In this document: positions 27,748 to 36,401 of the stretch, one piece after another | How positions within the stretch are numbered: position 1 is the stretch's first letter | Layout: every line of letters begins with the position of its first letter | Assembly: GCF_014652635.1 (NCBI RefSeq) | Contig: NZ_BMZE01000002.1 | Location: 725,562 to 789,561, forward strand | Length of the DNA stretch: 64,000 nt | Origin: Devosia pacifica | GTDB taxonomy: Bacteria; Pseudomonadota; Alphaproteobacteria; Rhizobiales; Devosiaceae | Reading direction: 5' to 3' | Translations under genes and position numbers: made by a program | The notes under the pieces: model-generated | Told to the model about the DNA's origin: nothing | Seen by the model: the letters and a program-made list of their open reading frames with translations, nothing else | Database searches by the model: none

Positions 27748-28835
27748 TGGTCGTGTGGTCGAACCAGCAGGACGAGGCGCTGCAGGCGGTCTCGGCCTGG
27801 CTCAAGGACAAGGACGGACCGCAGGTGTTCCGGCTCTTCGGCTGGGCCGGAACCGGCAAGTCGACGCTCGCGCGGCACCTCGCCGAAGGGGTCAAGACTG
27901 TCAAATATGCGGCGTTCACCGGCAAGGCGGCACTGGTGATGCGCAAGCGCGGCTGCAAGGGCGCGCAGACCATCCATTCGCTGATCTATTCGCTGGTCAG
28001 CGAGAAAGAAGGTGAGCCACGCTTCGTCCTTGATCCGGAAAGTCCGGCCTCCGAGGCGGACCTCATCGTCATCGACGAGGTCTCGATGGTCGATGAGCAA
28101 CTCGGCAAGGATCTGCTGAGTTTCGGCGTCAAGGTCTTGGTGCTTGGCGATCCATTCCAGCTGCCGCCGGTTCAGGGCGCAGGCTTCTTCACCGCCGAGG
28201 AGCCCGATGTGATGCTCACCGAGATTCACCGCCAGGCTGCCGATAATCCCATCATCCGGCTTTCGATGGATATTCGTGAGGGCGGCTATCTCGAGCACGG
28301 ACGCTATGGTGAAAGCCTTGTCGTCGGGCGCGATGCGGTCGATCGCGAGGCGGTGCTCGAGGCAGACCAGGTGCTTGTCGGGCGCAACAAGACGCGGCTG
28401 ATGTACAATGACCGCTTGCGCGAGTTGAAGGGCCTGCCGTTCCACGAGCCGGTACTGGGCGACCGCATGGTGTGCCTGCGCAACAACCCGCGCAAGCGCC
28501 TGCTCAATGGCCAGATCTGGATCGTCACCGAGGTCAACCGGAAGAATGCCGGCAAGTATCAGCTGCTGCTGGGTGCCGAGGAGGGGCGCGGGGAAGCGAA
28601 GGTGCTGACCCACAAGGCATTCTTTGCCGGAGAAGAAGACAATCTGAGTTGGCCGGAACGTCGCCAGTTCGACGAGTTCACGTTCGGCTATTGCCTGACC
28701 GTCCATAAGGCGCAGGGCAGTCAGTGGGAGAACGTCTACCTGTTCGACGAGAGTTTCGTGTTTCGCGAGGAACGTGCGCGCTGGCTCTATACCGGAATAA
28801 CGCGCGCGAGCGAGCGTATCACCGTGGTAAGCTGA
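27747..28835 (+). CDS. RecD/Dda-like ATP-dependent helicase
   Basis: A compact 362-residue SF1B helicase resembling phage T4 Dda and the minimal RecD-like group. Walker A is GWAGTGKST near residue 31, Walker B is LIVIDEVSMVDEQ near residue 107, and motif III is GDPFQLPPVQGAG. The UvrD-like C-terminal motifs are GYCLTVHKAQGSQW and WLYTGITRASERI. It probably unwinds DNA 5' to 3'. It lacks an N-terminal RecD extension. Coupling to two metabolic genes by overlaps is odd and may only be operon economy. Confidence 0.9.
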   Translation: MVVWSNQQDEALQAVSAWLKDKDGPQVFRLFGWAGTGKSTLARHLAEGVKTVKYAAFTGKAALVMRKRGCKGAQTIHSLIYSLVSEKEGEPRFVLDPESPASEADLIVIDEVSMVDEQLGKDLLSFGVKVLVLGDPFQLPPVQGAGFFTAEEPDVMLTEIHRQAADNPIIRLSMDIREGGYLEHGRYGESLVVGRDAVDREAVLEADQVLVGRNKTRLMYNDRLRELKGLPFHEPVLGDRMVCLRNNPRKRLLNGQIWIVTEVNRKNAGKYQLLLGAEEGRGEAKVLTHKAFFAGEEDNLSWPERRQFDEFTFGYCLTVHKAQGSQWENVYLFDESFVFREERARWLYTGITRASERITVVS

Positions 28836-29024
28836 CGAAGTTCGCCCGCCGCGCCATACTGCGGTCACAGTCGAACAGCTGTATCATCAATATGTTAGCC
28901 GGCTCGGCATGCGTATTGTGCAGCAGCGGCAGTCTGCTGCGCACTTGCACCATGTGCCGGCATGTTTCATTTTGCGGATGTAGCCCGTTGGCGCGGCGCA
29001 CACCATACCGGCACGGAGTCTTAC

Positions 29025-31448
29025 ATGCATCACGACACCCCACTGATCACCACGATCGTCGCGGGTCTCGTGTTGGCATTCATCTTCGGGACAATAGCCA
29101 ACAGGTTCCGGTTGCCGCCACTGGTCGGCTACCTGTTCGCGGGCGTGCTCGTCGGCCCACACACCCCCGGTTTCGTGGCCGACCAGGAGCTTGGTGCGGA
29201 ACTCGCGGAACTCGGCGTCATCTTGCTGATGTTCGGCGTGGGTTTGCACTTTTCCCTGCGCGACCTGATGAGCGTGCGTGCGCTCGCCATCCCGGGCGCC
29301 GTCGCACAAATGGGTTTTGCCACCCTGCTCGGGCTTGGCCTCGGGCTGTTGATGGGTTGGGGGGTCGGCGGCGGTCTCGTCTTCGGGCTGGCCCTGTCGG
29401 TCGCATCGACCGTTGTCCTTCTCAAAGCACTGCAGGACCGGCGGTTGATCGAGACCGAACGCGGTCGTATCGCCGTCGGCTGGCTGATCGTCGAAGACAT
29501 GGCGATGATCCTGGCGCTGGTGCTGATTCCGGCGATCGCCAGCATTGGTGGTGTTGAAACCGGTATTCACGATCCGTTCGTCTCGTTCGTGGAGCGCGTG
29601 TTCCGCACTGAGATCGGTGTGGTCGGCGTGATGGGGCTGACGATTCTCAAGGTCGCAGCCTTTGTCGGGTTCATGCTGATCGTCGGGCGCCGGGTCATCC
29701 CGTGGGCGCTGCATGCCACGGCGCATACCGGTTCGCGTGAGCTGTTCCGGCTGGCCGTTCTGGCCATCGCGCTCGGCGTTGCGCTCGGTTCGTCCGTTCT
29801 GTTCGGTGTTTCGCTGGCGCTCGGTGCGTTCTTTGCCGGCATGATCCTTGCGGAAAGCGAGCTGTCGCAACGCGCTGCGCAGGAAACCCTGCCGCTGCGC
29901 GACGCCTTTGCGGTCTTGTTCTTCGTGTCGGTCGGCATGCTGTTCGACCCTATGATCGTCATCACCGATCCATTGCCGCTGCTGGCGACGGTATTCATCA
30001 TCATCGTCGGCAAGTCGGTCGCCTCCTTTGCCATCGTCATGCTGTTCCGTCGGCCGTTGTCGACGGCACTGACAATTTCGGCAAGCCTCGCGCAGATCGG
30101 CGAGTTTTCCTTCATTCTCGCCTCGATGGGCGTCACGCTGGCGCTGATGCCGAGCGAGGCACAGGATCTCATCCTTGCCGGTGCGCTGATCTCGATCATC
30201 CTCAACCCGGTGGTGTTCTGGGGAGTCGAGCGTGTGCGTCCAAAGCTCGAGCAGCGCGCCGCCCGCAAGGCGCCGCGCCCGGCAGAACTCGAAGAGCCTT
30301 TTGATGGTCCGCTGATGCCGGATCCGGCAAAAGCCGGGGTTGACGTGATGAGCGAGTTTGCCGCTGCCGCACCCGGTGCCGCTGAGGAAGCGCCTGCGCC
30401 GCTTGATGATGATGACGATGTTCCGCAGCCATCGACTAAGACGGGGCATACCGTGCTGGTCGGTTTCGGCCGCGTCGGCAGTGTCGTCGGCGAGGGCCTC
30501 CACGCGGCCGGCGCGCCACTGGTCGTCCTCGAGGATGCCGATACCTCGATCAGCGCGGCGCGTGGCATGGGGATAGAGGTTATCGTCGGCAACGCGTCGA
30601 GCGTCGATACGATGAAGCTCGCCAATATCGAGCAGGCGCGGTCCCTGCTGATTGCGATCCCAAGTTCATTCGAAGCCGGGCAGGTTGTGGAGCAGGGGCG
30701 CAAGCTCAATCCCGGCATACACATCATCGCGCGCGCGCACTCCAACGAGGAGGAAAGCTATCTCGCCAATCTCGGTGCCGATACCGTGATCATGGGCGAG
30801 CGCGAGATCGGGCTCGGCATGCTGGCCTGGGTGCGCGGCGACCGCGAGTCGACTGCCGCTGCTGCAGCGCAGGCCATTCGCATGGCCCCGACGTCCAACA
30901 TTATCGATGAGACCTCCAATCCCGCCGAGGCGGCAAACGCCGTTGCGCTGAACGACGATGGCACGGAGAGCACCGAAGCCGAACGGGTGCCGCCACGGCC
31001 GGCTGGCGATACGCTGCCAGACGAGCCGATCGCCGCGCCGCCTGCTGGCGCTGATACGCTCGACAATACCGAAGCGGACACAGTCAAGATTGCTGATAAG
31101 GGGCCTCTGGCCGAAAGCGAGCCCGCTGAGCCCGACGCGCCGATTGCCGATGAAGGCGTAAAACCGCAGCCATCCGACGACGAAAATTCCGATGACCGGG
31201 CCATTGCTTCCGAGCCCGCTGCAACTTTTGAGCCCGCGCCCGACGCGGATCCTGTCGCGATCGAGGACGCCGGACCGAACAGCGAAGTCTCGGAGAGCTC
31301 AGAAAAGCCCGAGCCCGAGGCTGAGCCAGCTAAAGATGCGGCCAGTGCCGAGACCGACTCCAGCAGCGAAAACGAGCACGGTGTGGTAGAGGACGACACA
31401 TTCGATGCGCCGCGCGTGCCGCCCGTCAAGCCGGAAAAGCGCGACTAG
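29025..31448 (+). CDS. Kef/YbaL-type cation:proton antiporter with RCK domain and acidic tail
   Basis: An 807-residue CPA2 antiporter. Residues about 1-400 are a polytopic Na+/H+-exchanger domain (LPPLVGYLFAGVLVGPHTPG, LALSVASTVVLLKAL). Residues about 470-590 are a TrkA-N/RCK nucleotide-binding domain with VLVGFGRVGS and a downstream Asp. The final 180 residues or so are low-complexity, rich in Glu, Asp, Ala, Pro and Ser, and not part of the usual family. The start follows a CGGAG site; earlier in-frame Met codons lack family similarity. It probably exports K+ or another cation in exchange for protons under NAD(H) or glutathione-type control, as inferred from the family. Confidence 0.9.
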   Translation: MHHDTPLITTIVAGLVLAFIFGTIANRFRLPPLVGYLFAGVLVGPHTPGFVADQELGAELAELGVILLMFGVGLHFSLRDLMSVRALAIPGAVAQMGFATLLGLGLGLLMGWGVGGGLVFGLALSVASTVVLLKALQDRRLIETERGRIAVGWLIVEDMAMILALVLIPAIASIGGVETGIHDPFVSFVERVFRTEIGVVGVMGLTILKVAAFVGFMLIVGRRVIPWALHATAHTGSRELFRLAVLAIALGVALGSSVLFGVSLALGAFFAGMILAESELSQRAAQETLPLRDAFAVLFFVSVGMLFDPMIVITDPLPLLATVFIIIVGKSVASFAIVMLFRRPLSTALTISASLAQIGEFSFILASMGVTLALMPSEAQDLILAGALISIILNPVVFWGVERVRPKLEQRAARKAPRPAELEEPFDGPLMPDPAKAGVDVMSEFAAAAPGAAEEAPAPLDDDDDVPQPSTKTGHTVLVGFGRVGSVVGEGLHAAGAPLVVLEDADTSISAARGMGIEVIVGNASSVDTMKLANIEQARSLLIAIPSSFEAGQVVEQGRKLNPGIHIIARAHSNEEESYLANLGADTVIMGEREIGLGMLAWVRGDRESTAAAAAQAIRMAPTSNIIDETSNPAEAANAVALNDDGTESTEAERVPPRPAGDTLPDEPIAAPPAGADTLDNTEADTVKIADKGPLAESEPAEPDAPIADEGVKPQPSDDENSDDRAIASEPAATFEPAPDADPVAIEDAGPNSEVSESSEKPEPEAEPAKDAASAETDSSSENEHGVVEDDTFDAPRVPPVKPEKRD

Positions 31449-31481
31449 AAAACTCCTAACGAAACAAAGGACCGCCTGCCC

Positions 31482-31910
31482 ATGATGTCGCAAAAAGCCA
31501 AGTACGCGCTACGTGCCCTGGTGGCCCTGGCGCGCTCGGATGGCGGCGGCACGATGATGATCGGCCAGATCTCGCGCGAGCAGGCGATCCCCAAGAAGTT
31601 TCTCGAGCAGATACTGCTTGAGTTGAAGCGCGCCGATATCGTTCTGAGCCAGCGCGGCCGCAGCGGCGGCTATGCGCTGAAGCGCCTTCCCTCGGAAGTG
31701 ACCTTTGGTGAAGTGATGCGGCTGATCGATGGACCGATCGCGCCGCTGCCATGCCTGTCGAAAATCGCTTATCGCAAATGCGATGACTGCCAAGACGAGC
31801 AGGCCTGTGAAATCCGGCACGTTTTCGAGCGTGTGACGCTCGCGACGCGGGCTGTTCTCGACAGCACGACACTGGCCGACGCCATCACCCTCGAGGACAT
31901 TCCGGTCTAG
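31482..31910 (+). CDS. Rrf2-family transcriptional regulator with four cysteines
   Basis: A 142-residue Rrf2 regulator. The winged helix occupies residues 1-75 (YALRALVALAR, IPKKFLEQILLELKRADI, SQRGRSGGYAL). Cysteines at 91, 100, 103 and 109 (C-x8-C-x2-C-x5-C) could bind an Fe-S cluster or sense thiols, as in IscR/NsrR relatives, though the spacing is not identical. Two adjacent Met codons are possible starts. It follows the antiporter by 33 bases and may be cotranscribed with it. Its targets are unknown. Confidence 0.9.
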   Translation: MMSQKAKYALRALVALARSDGGGTMMIGQISREQAIPKKFLEQILLELKRADIVLSQRGRSGGYALKRLPSEVTFGEVMRLIDGPIAPLPCLSKIAYRKCDDCQDEQACEIRHVFERVTLATRAVLDSTTLADAITLEDIPV

Positions 31911-32127
31911 CTGGCACGAGGGCCGACGTTAACGTGGTGTTAGCATCTCGGAACCAAGTTGCGTCAAATTCGCGGTTTGCAGGAGTGCCGTGCGCTAGAT
32001 GCATATTCATGACAGAACTGTAAGAAAACTATTCCCCGGCGACTGCGCGGCGTGGATTCGCCGTGCTTGCTATTCCCTACCAAACCGATAGAGTATTGAG
32101 CGTAAACCTTCTGTCCCGGAGACAGGA

Positions 32128-32268
32128 ATGCAGCGAATAGCTACGGTTCTCGCCTATGTCGCCCTTGTGGCCTCTCTCGGTCTGGGCTTTCTGGTCGTGA
32201 CGGCTCATGCCGATACCAACCACCTGGTGATCAGCCAGCATTATCAAGTATCTACAGAGGTCAACTGA
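32128..32268 (+). CDS. Small 46-residue membrane or secreted peptide
   Basis: Not a recognised family. An ATG preceded by GGAGACAGGA opens 46 codons. An N-terminal basic MQR is followed by a long hydrophobic run (residues 4-24, ending LVVTAHA) and a polar tail of about 20 residues. It could be a signal peptide with cleavage after AHA or a single-pass membrane peptide. It occupies the 365-base gap between the Rrf2 gene and purU; nothing else convincing was seen in 31911-32127. Confidence 0.45.
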   Translation: MQRIATVLAYVALVASLGLGFLVVTAHADTNHLVISQHYQVSTEVN

Positions 32269-32275
32269 ACCCCGG

Positions 32276-33124
32276 TTAGCCGAACACCACGGTCTTGCGG
32301 CCGTTGAGCATCACCCGGTTTTCGAGGTGCAGCTTGACGGCGCGGGCAAGCACGCGGCTTTCGATATCGCGGCCAGCGGCAACGAGATCCTCGGGGCTCA
32401 TGGCGTGGGTAACACGCTCGGTTTCCTGCTCGATGATCGGACCTTCATCGAGATCGGGGGTCACATAGTGCGCCGTTGCGCCGATGATCTTGACGCCACG
32501 CTCATGTGCCTGGTGGTACGGCTTGGCGCCCTTGAAGCTCGGCAGGAACGAGTGGTGGATATTGATCACCTGGCCGAATAGCCGGGTCGACAACTGGTCC
32601 GACAGGACCTGCATGTAGCGTGCCAGAACCACCAGCTCAGCCCCGGTCGACTTGACGATCTCGAGGATCTGGCGTTCCTGCTCGCTCTTGGTCTCGCGCG
32701 TGACGGGCAGGTGATGATAGGGGATGCCCTCATAATCAGCCGTCTTGCGCGATGCATCGTGATTGGAGACGATCGCCGCAACCTCCGCGTCGAGCCAACC
32801 GACACGGATCTGGTAGAGCAGGTGCAGCAGCGCATGGTCGAACTTCGAGACCATGATGACGATCCGTTTGCGCCGACCCGCCTCGACGAGGCTGGTCTTC
32901 ATAGAGAACCGTTCGATCGCCGGCTTGAGGCTGCGCTCGATGGTGTCTCGGTCGGCAGTCTGTGGCGCGGTGAACGCCAGCCGCATGAAGAACCGTCCAG
33001 TCTCGCGGTCCCAGAACTGGTTGGATTCGGCGATATTGGCATCAAGGCTTGCAAGTTCGGTCGTCACTGCCGCGACGATTCCCGGACGGTCGGCGCAGGA
33101 AAGCGTTAGAATGAAATCTGCCAC
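32276..33124 (-). CDS. purU: Formyltetrahydrofolate deformylase
   Basis: A 282-residue enzyme that hydrolyses 10-formyl-THF to formate and THF. An N-terminal ACT domain (FILTLSCADRPGIVAAVT, residues about 3-80) precedes the formyltransferase-like domain. The active-site region is INIHHSFLPSFKGAKPYHQA, and HYVTPDLDEGPIIEQ follows. Size and order match PurU. A terminator and a small ORF with a strong ribosome-binding site lie upstream on the same strand (33234-33417), so expression may be attenuated or separately promoted. It is cytoplasmic. Confidence 0.95.
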   Translation of the reverse strand: MADFILTLSCADRPGIVAAVTTELASLDANIAESNQFWDRETGRFFMRLAFTAPQTADRDTIERSLKPAIERFSMKTSLVEAGRRKRIVIMVSKFDHALLHLLYQIRVGWLDAEVAAIVSNHDASRKTADYEGIPYHHLPVTRETKSEQERQILEIVKSTGAELVVLARYMQVLSDQLSTRLFGQVINIHHSFLPSFKGAKPYHQAHERGVKIIGATAHYVTPDLDEGPIIEQETERVTHAMSPEDLVAAGRDIESRVLARAVKLHLENRVMLNGRKTVVFG

Positions 33125-33233
33125 GGCGCGGCTCCCAAAAAGTCTTGGGCGCGGGTATCGAATGGGAGCGGCGATGCGTCAAGCTATTGATATGCAAAAT
33201 GCGTCTGTGGGTACCCCAAGGACCTGCGGTCAT

Positions 33234-33263
33234 AAAAAAGGGGCCGTCCCGAAGGACGACCCC
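33234..33263 (-). terminator. Rho-independent terminator with UUCG tetraloop
   Basis: Read on the minus strand, GGGGTCGTCC and GGACGGCCCC pair over ten positions (one U-G) around a TTCG loop and are followed by six T. On the plus strand the U-G becomes a C-A mismatch and no T-tract follows. The terminator therefore serves leftward transcription coming from the small ORF at 33330-33401. Confidence 0.85.
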
Positions 33264-33329
33264 GCATGAGTAACGGCTTCATGGAGCCTGGCTGCTCTAA
33301 GCGGCAGCCGAAAGGACGTCAGGTGCTGG

Positions 33330-33401
33330 CTAGCGGAGGGCTACCTCCGACAAGAACACCCCAAATCCAAGCCCCTTCCGAGCCGTAATCTCATGAGACA
33401 T
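33330..33401 (-). CDS. 23-codon mini-ORF with 15-base Shine-Dalgarno match
   Basis: An ATG on the minus strand is preceded by AAAGGAGGTGATCCA, complementary over 15 bases to the 3' end of 16S rRNA. The peptide runs MSHEITARKGLGF, then GVFLSEVALR. The last codons and stop form a CGGAGG-TAGC-CCTCCG hairpin, and a second hairpin (GGCTGC/GCAGCC) lies between it and the terminator at 33234-33263. The unit could be a leader peptide gene controlling purU, an independent small protein, or a regulatory RNA that loads ribosomes. I do not recognise it. Translation is supported by the ribosome-binding site, but function is open. Confidence 0.5.
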   Translation of the reverse strand: MSHEITARKGLGFGVFLSEVALR

Positions 33402-33468
33402 TGGATCACCTCCTTTCGCTAGTTGAACATGAGGGAAGTGTGCGCCGGTTTTTTCGATCTGGCAAGTC

Positions 33469-33485
33469 CTCACAAAAATTGTGAG
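33469..33485. other. Short inverted repeat downstream of potI
   Basis: CTCACAA-AAA-TTGTGAG is a perfect 7-bp inverted repeat 11 bases beyond the potI stop and about 70 bases upstream of the mini-ORF. It could be an operator for the mini-ORF promoter or a weak transcript end for the pot operon. Confidence 0.35.
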
Positions 33486-33496
33486 CAGGGGGCTCA

Positions 33497-34303
33497 TCAG
33501 CTGCTCTTGCGGGCGCTGCGGCGCATCTGCAGGAGGGTTGCGGCGAGCACGCCTACGGTGACGATGGCGATGATAATCGTCGCGAGTGCATTGACGTCCG
33601 GAGAAACGCCCAGCCGGATCTTGGAATAGATCACCATCGGCAATGTCGAGGAGCCTGGGCCGGACACAAAGCTTGCGATCACCAGATCATCGAGCGACAG
33701 CGTGAACGCAAGGAGCCAGCCGGAGACAAGCGCCGGCGAGATGATCGGCAGGGTGATGTCGAAGAACACGCGCACAGGCGTGGCCCCGAGATCCATTGCC
33801 GCTTCCTCGAGGCTGAGGTCGAGATCCGACAGGCGCGACCGCACGACGACGGTTATGTAGGCGATGCAGAAGGTGGTATGCGCAATGATAATGGTGCCGA
33901 CGCCACGGCCCGCCGGCCAGCCGATCAGGCTCTCCATCGAAACGAACAGAAGCAATAGCGACAAACCGGTGATCACGTCCGGCATCACCAGCGGCGCCGA
34001 GGCCATGCCGGCGAGAGCGGTGCGGCCGCGGAAGCGCCTGAAGCGCACGAGCGCGACAGAACATAGGGTTCCGAGAACGAGCGCGATGCTGGCGCTCGCC
34101 ACGGCAATCCAGAAGCTCAGCCAGGCAGCATCGAGGATCTGTGTGTCGGCGAACAGTTCGGCGTACCATCGGGTCGAAAAGCCCGACCAGACGGTAACCA
34201 GCCGGTTGTCGTTGAACGAAAAGATGATCAGCGAAAGGATCGGCCCATAAAGGAACGCGAAGCCGAACACGGTGAGACTGAGGATCAGCCAGTTCCGCCT
34301 CAT
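33497..34303 (-). CDS. potI: Putrescine/spermidine ABC transporter permease
   Basis: A 268-residue inner-membrane permease with six hydrophobic segments. The EAA loop reads EEAAMDLGATPVRVFFDITLPIISPAL near residue 175, the site of contact with the ATPase. The start overlaps the potH stop by 4 bases. It is the last gene of the potFGHI order. Specificity for putrescine versus spermidine is inferred from the set as a whole. Confidence 0.9.
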   Translation of the reverse strand: MRRNWLILSLTVFGFAFLYGPILSLIIFSFNDNRLVTVWSGFSTRWYAELFADTQILDAAWLSFWIAVASASIALVLGTLCSVALVRFRRFRGRTALAGMASAPLVMPDVITGLSLLLLFVSMESLIGWPAGRGVGTIIIAHTTFCIAYITVVVRSRLSDLDLSLEEAAMDLGATPVRVFFDITLPIISPALVSGWLLAFTLSLDDLVIASFVSGPGSSTLPMVIYSKIRLGVSPDVNALATIIIAIVTVGVLAATLLQMRRSARKSS

Positions 34304-35241
34304 CGCGTACGCCCCTCAACCACCGCGTCCTGCGCCCGCTGCATCAGCATGATCGGCACGACGACGATCAACAGCATGGCGACGGCGACCGCCGAGGCGC
34401 GCGGCCAGTTGGTATTTGAGAAGAACTCGTCCCACAGCACGCGCCCAATCATCAGCGTTGACGGTCCGCCGAGAAGTGAGGGAATAACGAACTCGCCGAT
34501 TGCGGGGATAAAGACCAGCATCGAGCCAGCAGCGATACCCGGCAAGGACAGCGGCAGGGTGATCGACCAGAACGTCTGCCATGGCTTTGCGCCGAGATCC
34601 GCGGACGCTTCGAGCAGCGATACGTCGAGCTTGACGAGCGTTGTGAACAGCGGCAGCACCATGAATGGCAGATAGGTGTAGACGATGCCGACATAGACGG
34701 CGAAATCGGTCTGCATCATCTGGATCGGCTCGATCCCGAAGATGCCCAACAGCCCGTTGATGACGCCATTGCCGCGCATGAAGCCGGACAGCGCATAAAC
34801 GCGCAAAAGAAACGAGGTCCAGAACGGCAGGATCACCAGCATCAACAGCACGTTGCGCCACGGATCGCGCGCACGCGCGATAAAATAGGCCATCGGATAG
34901 CCGATCAGCAGCGCAACGATTGTCGAGATGGCGGCGATGCGGATGGAGCTGAGATAGGCGGTGACATAGAGCGGATCGGTGATGATCCGCAAATAGTTCG
35001 AGAGGTGGAGGGTCAGTTGGACCGTGCCGCCTTCACCTACCGTCAAAAGGTCGGAATAAGGCGGGCGTCCAAACTCCTTGATCGCCAGCGAAATGCCGAA
35101 CACCACCGCCAGTGGCACGACAAAGAATACAGTCAGCCAGGCGACGGGCGCAAAGATGACGAGCGCTCGGCCGGATGCTGCGCCGGGGCCGAAGAGCTTG
35201 GTGTACCAGCGCGTACGCAAGGGTGTTTCGGATTGACTCAC
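34300..35241 (-). CDS. potH: Putrescine/spermidine ABC transporter permease
   Basis: A 313-residue permease forming the heterodimeric channel with PotI. After a short cytoplasmic N-terminus there are about six membrane segments. The EAA loop is LLEASADLGAKPWQTFWSIT near residue 220, and QMMQTDFAVYVGIVYTYLPF is typical of PotH/PotB. It overlaps the upstream ATPase gene and the downstream potI gene by 4 bases each. Confidence 0.92.
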   Translation of the reverse strand: MSQSETPLRTRWYTKLFGPGAASGRALVIFAPVAWLTVFFVVPLAVVFGISLAIKEFGRPPYSDLLTVGEGGTVQLTLHLSNYLRIITDPLYVTAYLSSIRIAAISTIVALLIGYPMAYFIARARDPWRNVLLMLVILPFWTSFLLRVYALSGFMRGNGVINGLLGIFGIEPIQMMQTDFAVYVGIVYTYLPFMVLPLFTTLVKLDVSLLEASADLGAKPWQTFWSITLPLSLPGIAAGSMLVFIPAIGEFVIPSLLGGPSTLMIGRVLWDEFFSNTNWPRASAVAVAMLLIVVVPIMLMQRAQDAVVEGRTR

Positions 35242-36380
35242 GATGTCAGCACCGAACCGGAAAAGCCGCCCCAGCTGGCATAGACCTGTTCATCCCAGGT
35301 GATGCCGTCCGGGTCGCTGCGGTGGAGGTTTGGCCGTGTCACCGTCAGGCGCTTTCCGCTTTCCAGCAATACACGATAAACGCTCATATCGCCGAGATAG
35401 GCGATATCTTCCACGGTGCCCTTGGTGACGTTCGCGTCACCCTCGGGCGGTTCGCGCGTCAGCGTGATCTTTTCCGGTCGGATCGCCCACCACAGGATCT
35501 GCTCGGGGGCACAGTCGACACCGTGGCTGACATAGATGTCGCAGCCGAGCTCTGCAGAGCGGATGCGCACGTGATCGTCCTCGTCTTCGGTCACCACGCC
35601 TTCAACGAGATTGACCGAGCCGATAAAGCCGGCGACGAACCGCGAATTGGGAAACTCGTAAATATCCTGCGGTTCGCCGATCATCGCGATGCGGCCCTCG
35701 TTCATCACGCCGATGCGGGTTGCAAGGCTCATCGCCTCTTCCTGATCGTGGGTGACCACGATGAAGGTGACGCCAAGCGTTTCCTGAATCTTGACTAGCT
35801 CGAACTGGGTCTGCTCGCGCAGCTTCTTGTCCAGCGCCCCGAGCGGTTCGTCGAGCAGCAACAGCTTCGGGCGACGCGCCAGCGAGCGCGCCAAGGCAAC
35901 GCGCTGACGCTGACCGCCAGAGAGCTGATCGGGCCTGCGTTTGCCGTAGCCTTCAAGCCGCACCAGCGACAATAATTCATCGACACGCTCAGTGATTGCC
36001 GTGCGGTCCAGGCCGTCGCGCTTGAGCCCATAGGCGACATTTTGTGCCACGCTCATGTGCGGGAACAAGGCATAGGACTGGAACATCATGTTGACCGGAC
36101 GCCGATATGGCGGCACGCCCGCCATATCCTGCCCGTCTATGGCGATGCTGCCGACCGTCGGCTCCTCGAAACCGGCGAGCATGCGCAACAGGGTCGACTT
36201 CCCCGAACCAGAGCCGCCGAGAAGGCAGAACAGTTCACCCTTGTAGATATCGAGCGACACGTCATCGACGGCGTATATATCGCCGAATTTCTTTGTGACG
36301 CCCGAAATCCGTACGAATGGCTGCGCATCCGGATCGCGCCATGGGCGGGTTTCAGCGGCTATCTGAGGCTTCTTGGCCAT
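35238..36380 (-). CDS. potG: Putrescine/spermidine ABC transporter ATP-binding protein
   Basis: A 380-residue ATPase with Walker A GGSGSGKST near residue 55, Q-loop MMFQSYALFPHM, signature LSGGQRQRVALARSLAR, and Walker B LLLLDEPLGALD. A C-terminal TOBE domain starts after about residue 300 (WAIRPEKITLTREPP). The overlap with potH and a 57-base gap from potF (containing a hairpin) place it second in the operon. It powers polyamine import. Confidence 0.93.
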   Translation of the reverse strand: MAKKPQIAAETRPWRDPDAQPFVRISGVTKKFGDIYAVDDVSLDIYKGELFCLLGGSGSGKSTLLRMLAGFEEPTVGSIAIDGQDMAGVPPYRRPVNMMFQSYALFPHMSVAQNVAYGLKRDGLDRTAITERVDELLSLVRLEGYGKRRPDQLSGGQRQRVALARSLARRPKLLLLDEPLGALDKKLREQTQFELVKIQETLGVTFIVVTHDQEEAMSLATRIGVMNEGRIAMIGEPQDIYEFPNSRFVAGFIGSVNLVEGVVTEDEDDHVRIRSAELGCDIYVSHGVDCAPEQILWWAIRPEKITLTREPPEGDANVTKGTVEDIAYLGDMSVYRVLLESGKRLTVTRPNLHRSDPDGITWDEQVYASWGGFSGSVLTS

Positions 36381-36401
36381 GGCGGTCCCAAGCTGGAGTC
36401 C

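Noticed and set aside
28887..30503. 538-codon open frame on the minus strand
   Set aside because: It lies antisense to the antiporter gene. The protein is His/Arg/Asp/Gln-rich with no family-like motif, the typical product of reading GC-rich coding DNA backwards.
33401..33417. Copy of the 16S rRNA 3' end on the plus strand (TTGGATCACCTCCTTTC)
   Set aside because: No rRNA similarity extends beyond these 17 bases, so it is not an rRNA fragment. It is better read as an extended Shine-Dalgarno of the minus-strand mini-ORF.
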